The position numbers and the translations under genes are program-made. From Sipunculus nudus (taxonomy: Eukaryota; Annelida; Sipuncula; Golfingiida; Sipunculidae): 64,000 nucleotides of DNA. This document shows, one piece after another, positions 52,901-61,900 of the stretch. The notes under the pieces were generated by a model, which was not told where the DNA came from, did no database searches, and saw only the letters and a list, made by a program, of their open reading frames with translations. Numbering within the stretch: the first letter of the stretch is position 1; every line of letters begins with the position of its first letter. The DNA lies in NCBI GenBank assembly GCA_026874595.1, contig CM049308.1, positions 74,370,624 to 74,434,623 on the forward strand. Reading direction: 5' to 3'.

Positions 52901-55900
52901 TAAATTTAAACCTCAACATTTTCAGGCGAGTATCATGGTCTGCAGATGATACTCTCCATAACAAGGGTTAAATCTTGATATATTATATATATATATTTAC
53001 AAAACAACATGAACTAAATAAAACTAGAATACGGGTAGTCGACAAGCGACTACGTGTATATGCCAAAATCAGAATAGGACGGGTTAAGTGAGGCATGGAT
53101 TAAGTGGCAAGGGGAAATAGAGTTACATGTGTTACATATTAGAATGGATGTCTGCCATGTAAACATGACTGTAGGTGGTGCCACCTGTTATTTGAACGAG
53201 AAACTATCCAAGATGTATACACATGCAAAATTTCAGGTTGAAAAGTCATACCACTGCAGAGATGCGAGTGATTTTATCCCACAGCAGACAAACAGATGGA
53301 CGCTGTGCAAAAATGGCTGCAGGTGGCGCCATCATTTTTTGTGTATGTTATAAAGCTATACAAGGGCTACATTTGTAAAAAAAATTTTCTGATCGGTCAA
53401 ACGGTTCTCGAGATATGTGGGTTTATGTGTGGAAACAGACGACAAATGGGTGCTGGGCAGAGAGGAAAGGTCAGAGGTCAAGGCCAATTAGTTAGGCACC
53501 AGTTCACATGTGACCTGATAATTGGTGTAAGTTTCAGAAAAATCCTTCCAGTAGTCTCAGAGGAGTTCTCTAGAAATGAACGCCGCCGCGGCAGAACCCG
53601 GTCAAAAACAAAGTATCCGAAAAACTTCATTTTGGCAGATACAAAAATCAAGGCCTTGGAGTTAAACTCTACAACGTGTTAAGAAATGTCTCAACACTGG
53701 TATGGGGTTTGAACCTAAGAGATGTTTAATGGATGAAAAGTTTTACAGCATACAAACACCGTCTAGCACTGATACTTACAGACCACTCATGAATCAACTC
53801 CTGCCAGCGAGTCAGTGATGACAGCACCTTGAGCAGTTGGTTCCACAGTTCATGGTCAACGTAAATGTTCAGGTTGGCTTTGATCCATGTCACGATCAAC
53901 GTCTACAAGGCAAAAGCAATAAAATACCATGGGGACTGTGTAGGGACTTGCATAGTAAATTAGGAAGCTGAAAATTCAAGAAACTGGATTATTTTCACAG
54001 AGAAAATTTGCCTTTTGACATGATTATATCATATGAGAGAAAATGCTGAATTACAATAGAAGATTCAATTCCGGACACATCAAAATATGTGAAAAGAAAA
54101 TGATGAACAAATGTTCACAGGCCTAAAATGTTACCCTAACTTCCTCAACTGAAGAGCAAAACAATTACAAAACTTAATGGACTTCTGGTTAATCATTCTG
54201 AGGTACATTTTACACAGACAAGCAGACAGACAGTATGACAGATGAATACATGTAACCTAGAGCTGTTCAGTCAGGTAATGAAGGCTGTATATTAGCTCAC
54301 ACTTGTTACATTCTCCAGTACATAGACTAAAACACTCAGTGACGGGGTGATGAGTTTTGAGTATTACCTGGAATATCGGCTGAGCCAGCCTCCCTCCCAG
54401 GGTCTGCTCCTTGTGTGATGGGGGTTTCTGTGGCAGTACACCAGAAGCCACCTTGAGCAGCACCAGCAGCAGCTGCTCCCTGCAGCAGCAGAGCAGACAA
54501 AGATAGAGCACAGTAAAGGTACATAAAGTCTTATTTCCTAGAAAATTCACCCTGGCACACTGACTTGCTATCTCAAGTTCACCTGTTTTATTTACCTGTT
54601 TTGTTCACAAGGTGTTATGGTTGTTTGTAAGTAAACACAGTGCATGTGTGTTTGTTTACCATAAAAGGATTGCAACACCAGAGGTCTGACCTTGCTCTTG
54701 AACTTACGCCACATGTATGCTACACTGAATGCCCCCAGTGCAAGTTTATTTCCACTCATGTCAACGAGTGAGCAAACCCTTCTAGAACTACATATTGAAA
54801 GATACCATAATATTTTAGGAAGAAAACACTATATATATGTTTATTTAGCATACCTGGTATGTGAATAGTCCCCTTTCAGGTGAGATACACCAAAGTCATA
54901 CTTGGGAAAGCATGACTGGTGACAAACCTGGTAATAGCTCATTGCAGTTTATATATCATGGTTCAATCTAGTACACCATAAGAATGTCCAGTTGGGCTTT
55001 TGTCCAACACCCATGTTGCTATGAATACTACTTGTAAACAATCTTAAAGTATAACACTATGTTTCTGGAATACCTTAGTATTGTACACTCTGGATAACCT
55101 ATATATACAAATCCTTACCATGTTTTCTTCTCCAGCTGTTGATTCATGACCATGTAGCGGTATATGTTCAGTACCTTCTTACACATGTCCACCTGTAAAA
55201 CCAAGTCAAACCATTCTTTATCAAACCCACTGGTACACCATTATGTTTTTAACCAGCTTGTTTGGTATTACCTCGGTAATATTGAGGAGGGTAGCATATT
55301 GGCCCGAGGCCAACCGGATGATACAGCTGCCCAAAAATCAATACAAAGGCAATACCAACAAGAGCACTGCAGACATGCTTAATATGTCTTGTGACATCTG
55401 ACCTCATTAAATACACATGAATTTGCCATTTATTACCCAATATTACTCCATTTATTAAAAATATATATTACATACAAACAAGTTATGGAGATGGCCTGGA
55501 CTTGGCACTATCTACTTGCTGAGGTTGAAGATGACCATACAAAGATGAGTCATTTTTAAACATCTTGAATGTCAAGTTTGATGTGAAACAGTATGGGAGT
55601 CACTCAAGAATTCATACCAATTAATCAGACATCAGACTGAATTACTGACATTGAGATGAAATTGTCATAACTCAAAGTGGTTTTCACATTGATATAAATT
55701 TCTGGGCTAAGAACAGGGCACCTTCAGTCTTATTCAGTTCTCCTCTGGTTTTATTCCTATTACTAGAATACAGGTAGTCGACAAGCAACTACTTGTATCC
55801 GCCAAAATCAGAGTAGGACGGGTGAAGTGAGGCATGGATTGAGTGGCAAGGGGAAATAGAGTTACATGTGTTACATATTAGAATGGATGTGTGCCATGTA

Positions 55901-58900
55901 AACATGATTGTAGGTGGCGCCACCTGTTATTTAAACGAGAAACTATCCAAGATGTATACACATGCAAAATTTCAGGTGGAAGTCAAACCACTGCAGAGAT
56001 ATGAGTGATTTTATCCCACAGCAGACAAACATATGGACCCTGTGCAAAAATGGCTGCAGGTGGCGCCACCATTTTTGTGTATGTTATAAAGCTATCCAAG
56101 GGCTACAATTGTGTAAATTTTTTTTCCTGATTGGTCAAATGAGTCCGGAGATACAAGCATTAATGTCTGCAGTGTGAACATGAATGAAGCTGGTGCCACC
56201 TGTCATAAAATCAAGAAAGCTATCCAGGATGTATAGGCATGCCAAATTACAGGTAATTTGGTCAAACCACTGCAGAAATATGAGTGATTTTAACCCAAGG
56301 CAGACAAACAGATGGACGCTGTGCAAAAATGGCTGCAGGTGGCACCACAATTTTTGTGTATGTTATAAAGCTATCCAAGGGCTACATTTGTGTAAAATTT
56401 TTTTCCTGATTGGTCAAATGAGTCCGGAGATATAAGCATGGATGTCTACAGCGTGAATGTGAATGTAGGTGGCGCCTGCTGTCCTTAAATCAAGAAAGCT
56501 ATCCAGGATGTATACGCATGCCGATTTCAGGTAATTTGGTCAAACCACTGCAGAGATATGAGTGATTTTAACCCAAGGCAGACAAACAGATGGACGCTGT
56601 GCATAAATGGCTGCAGGTGGCGCCACCATTTTTGTGTATGTTATAAAGCTATCCAAGGGCTACATTTGTGTAAATTGTTTTTCCTGTTTGGTCAAACAGT
56701 TCCTGAGATACGAGCTTGGATGTCTGCAGCGTTAACGTGAATGTAGGTGGCGCCACCTGTCATAAAATCAAGAAAGCTATCTAGGATGTATACACATGCC
56801 GAATTTTAGGTGAATTAGTCAAACCACTGGAGAGATATGAGTGATTTTAACCCAAGGCAGATGAACAGATGGACACTGTGCAAACATGGTTGCAGGTGGC
56901 GCCACCTTTTTTGTGTATGTTATTAAGCTATCTAAGGGCTACATTTATACATAAATTTTTTCCTGATTGGTCAAACGGTTCCCGAGATATGTGGGTTTAT
57001 GTGTGGAAACAGACGCACAAACGGACGCTGGGCAGAGAGGAAAGGTCAGAGACCAAGGCCAATTGGTTAGGCACCAGTTCACATGTGAGACGATAATTTG
57101 TGTTAGTTTAAAAAAAATCTGTCCAGTAGTCTCAGAGGAGTTCTCCGGAAACGAATGTGGCAACGGTGGCGGAACCCGGTCAAAAACATAGTATCCGCAA
57201 AACTTTGTTTTGGCGGATACAATTAGTATAAAAACAAATGTTTTTATAGGCATGGCCACAGAGAAGTTGCGTGACAATGACTGGATGGCACCACCACCAA
57301 TTATAATGTAGATTATTATATCCACAATAAAATCTGTTTCTCATTATGTTATTATACCATACCTGCTCCAGCAGTAAATCTGTGGTGTTTGACGACTGCA
57401 TGAGGAACACGTTAGCCGTGTGAGTGATGAAGATCTGCAGGACACGCTGCATGCCGGCTTTGACGTTCTCTCCGATATCACTCTGTATGCTGCTCCGCAC
57501 AGCCTGAAGGTACGAGTCAGTACGGATTCTCCAGTTCTAGAGGGGATACATGCATCAAACAAGCCACAGGGTTACGTCGCCATGCATTAATCACAATGCA
57601 TACAACATGCCAGGGGTTATGCAGCTGTTATCTGATTGGTCATGTACGGTACAACGGAACCTCACTCATCCGTACCCTGTTTTCCTGAAATTTTAGGTAT
57701 CCCCATTATTTAAACAGGGAACTGAACTTTCAGTGGTTTAACCATACATCAATGAGAGTTGCGCTCATATATATTTGTTGTAGATGATGCATGCACCCAC
57801 ATCACGTAAATTACTGTCCAAATCTCTTTTTAAGACTACAGAACTTATATCTTTATTGCAATATTGTTTTTCTTTTTCTGTGTAAGTTGTATACTCAGTC
57901 GATGTGGATCTGAGAAATAAAGATATTTATGATGTATATATGCATTACAATTATCCTAATTCCTTTTTTAATACAACATTATTACTGCACTCCAAGGATA
58001 TCTGGATGAATGAGTTCTGCAGTAGTATGATTCACATAGATTGTAGTCGTGCTTATCTCATCACTTCAACATGTGGTATATTTTCTGTGTAGGAATGTGC
58101 TTCATGAAACTAAAACCTGACTGAGAACTACTTATACACTATAATAGGTGGTTCTATGAACTACTAGCAAAGCAGGAATAAGCTACTTGGTAGCTACTAA
58201 AATCATTCAGAATACTGATTCAAGAACTATGCAGAATTGATAATGCAAAGATTTCCAATATGAAGCAAAGTACAAATCTAATGCATCAACTACTGACTCT
58301 TAGGGGTTCATTGATGAGAAATGATGTGAAAGATAATTATTTTAAGATTTTTATAATATAGCATAATAATCTATATTCCAAAGACATAAAGAAAATTATA
58401 AGGTGCACTAGAGGAGGTGACTATCTTGTGCATGTTAAAATTAAATTAATTAAATATATGTGTTACAATCATGGAGCGTGTATCAAATATCAAGCAAGTA
58501 AAACAGTACCAAACATTTTTAATGAAAGCAATACATGAAATCTTTTTCAATGTGAGTCTTTTAAGATTCTCTGAACCCTTCAGTTATATACTGATAAATA
58601 GTGGAAAGCTAAAAATCATGACCGGTATACATTTATTCCAGTGTGCCATTAGTTAGCAATTAATAGGTCAGCAAGTTCAAAGCAATATATCAGCACTGAT
58701 TGCAATGTGATAAATCACAAAGAAGACAAGAGAATGCACAGGGCAATAGTGAATTTGAAACATGTATAGGTTCAGTATGCTTAGTACTGTGATACCACTG
58801 ATGACAGAGGACTTCAGATATGGGACAAACAAATTGGTAGGACCAATTGAAATTAGCAAATGCCATTAATTAAGACTCATTTACATTCAATCAAGGATCA

Positions 58901-61900
58901 TTCCCGTTAATTGTGATGTACATACTCATGTAGTCATGCAAAGGTAAAGCAAGCAACAAAAGGAAAACTGATAAAAAGATAAAAGATAAGCTAGCAGAGC
59001 AAGGGCTTCAATAACGTTTATTTCCATGCACATAAAGACATATTTTCATGATGCTGTTTAATTTATTTATTAGTTATGAACATATAATAGTCAATATTCT
59101 TAAGTGACACAGGGTGTCTGTTTAAATTAAGTATCTCCTACTTTTAAATCATTACAAATGAAGAGTAAAACCTGTTATGTGCATACATGTCTACATCTCC
59201 TTACTTATCATATATTCATGAATCAAACTGAAAATCAACCAAAAGCTGAATAAATATCCATAAACTACAAGCAGGGTCATTTGTGAACATTCACAAGAAC
59301 CACATATCCCACTTTTTATCCTGTCAAAAGGCCGAACAATTTTTCCATAGCACTTTACCATCAGGAATCTTAGCCAAACCTGTTCTTTGATAGGGGGAGG
59401 TGGAGCATCCAGATCATCTTTAGTTTCTTCTGGTTCTTGTAAGAACACAGGTCTGCAGGCCTCTTGCTACAAAACATGAATATCACAAACAACAGTTTGA
59501 TTTTAATCTGTTTAAAAACCTCCCATGGCATGCCTTGATAAACTGATCCTTGTCTTTCTTAAATATACTAAAACCTTTTTCCTGGCAAATAACTGTTCTT
59601 GAATTATTTCCTGTAAATGCCACTGCTGATTTTCTCTCTTTCAAGGTGAGGTTAATAATTTTAGTTTAGCCTGTATTACATACACAGACATACGGAATAA
59701 TGTTCATTAAACAAAAATAATTCCAATTTTATGTTAGAATGTATAAGATACTGATCAATATAAATAAATATAATACTGTGTGACTATCTCACATTTATTT
59801 TATCACAGGTTTTTATAACATCATTAACATTCAATATCATTATTAGCAGTAAAGACATATGTTAACAGCATCACCATATGTTAACAGCAAGTTAACAGGG
59901 AGCTTGATAACTGACATACCTGGAACCAATCCTTGTAGACCACCACCACCTTACGGATGGCTGGAGCATGATCAAATGGCATCAAGAAAGCCTATAAAGA
60001 GAAATCAATGGACCCTCATTAATTCTTATAACCTAGGATCACAGTAACTAAGTTTCCCATCAATATAAATATCTTGATTGTATTGTCTCTTATTACACTA
60101 ATATCCAAACAGCTATTACACAATGCTTATTATCTTTGAAAGACACCAATGGACATTTATCATGGGCTTTATTCTGAGCCCTATATAATTTCACTGAAAG
60201 AACAGTTATGTCTACTACATTGATATCTGTTGAAAGAGAATATAAATGCCAACCTAATAATTCTGGGAAAAATCAGTGATCACATTATTCATGACATCAT
60301 TGATGTCACTGTGTGAAGAATGCCATGAGACCACCATATACCAAGATTTGAAGCTCTGTTCCTTACAAAATATGATATTATTATACATGCAACTCATATT
60401 TGTGTATATAAAATCTTCCTAATAGGTCAGACACAATAAATACAAAATCTATAATATAAGAACATATCAGCAAAACAAAAACATATTTACCTAGCCAATT
60501 AGGCCTGTAATTTATGAGTATCAGGGATCACTAACCTGTCTGAAGATCTCATGGACCAGGTTGATGTTTTCCCGGTTTGAGTAGAGGATATCCCTGACCA
60601 GCTGGACCTGCTCATGGGAGTGACTCTCACACACAGACAGATCCTGTTCCGTGTGTGAGCTCCCCGTGGACAATGTACTGCCAGCGCTGCCTGTTGGTGC
60701 TGCCTCCTCACCCTGCAGTGTCTCAGTGCTGTTACCTCCAGGCTCTATCAGAGGCATGTGTACTGGTGTACTACAATACCACAACCACTTCAAATGTCAG
60801 AACATCATGAAATGGAATTCTAAGAACGTTCAAAAAGAATTTTTAATATAATTGATTATATTTTATATTAAAGAATTTTATTAAGTCAAGAACAGAACAA
60901 CAGATGAGTGACTTGTTAAGTAGTAATTTTATCACATTAAATTTCAAAATTAAAAATTTCATTATGATTATATTGTAGTTAGACAAATGTGTGATTAAAG
61001 TGCTCAAACTCTATCACAAACTTCATATTTACAAAGTTGCAATTTTAGAGCAATTTTATAATTGTGCCTTAAAATGAAAATATAAGGCACATTGACCAGT
61101 ACAGATAGCAATATAAATTTCCCTAAAAGCAGTACGTAGTACTTTGTAACGAGTTATACATGAGCTCTCACTTACAAGATGATATATACAAGTTTAACAG
61201 CATGCTGTAAGGTACACAGACCTGAGGGTGCCTTTCCCGTGTCGTTTTGTAGCCTGTGTGAAGTGGGTCAGCCATCGTATCACTGACTCTTGACATGTGA
61301 CCAATGTCTTTGGATAATCTGGGTCTTCCTGGTCATCCACCTTCACTGGCAAATCTTCAAATCACAATCAAACATTTTGTGAAATTGCCAGTTTCCTGAT
61401 AAATAGTTGTTTTTTTGTGTCACTATATAATTATGGTATTTTTCTTAATATGTTAATTATTAAGCATACAGTTCCATCCTTGACAGAATTGTACTATTAA
61501 ATCCCCCTTTCAATCAGGTTATTGTCATGAATGGATTCTGATTTAAAATCAAGTCACTTATTACTTTTACAATACTATCCACCCAATAGGCAACACTTAA
61601 GCTCATGGTAGATATTAAGCACAACCATGGCTTAAGGCCATAAAATGTAAATTATGGACACACAAACTGAACAAGGCCCGTGTATCAACTCATTCTGGTG
61701 GAGTCTCCAAATTTACAGAAATTACCTATAGGTGCATCAAACAAAAAGATGAGATGTTTAAAAGTAGCTCACAGAGATTTACTGGTTTTTATGAAACAAT
61801 GAAAGTGTGACCAGGCATATCCCCAGCCTTGCCACACTTGAGTGTCTGGCGTTAATCATAATAATTTATATTAGTAGAGAATACCCTTGTTGTTCCAAAA

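Noticed and set aside
53296-53682. 128-codon plus-strand frame
   Set aside because: Lies inside the repeat element, does not cover a recognised domain, and the second copy of the element breaks the frame.
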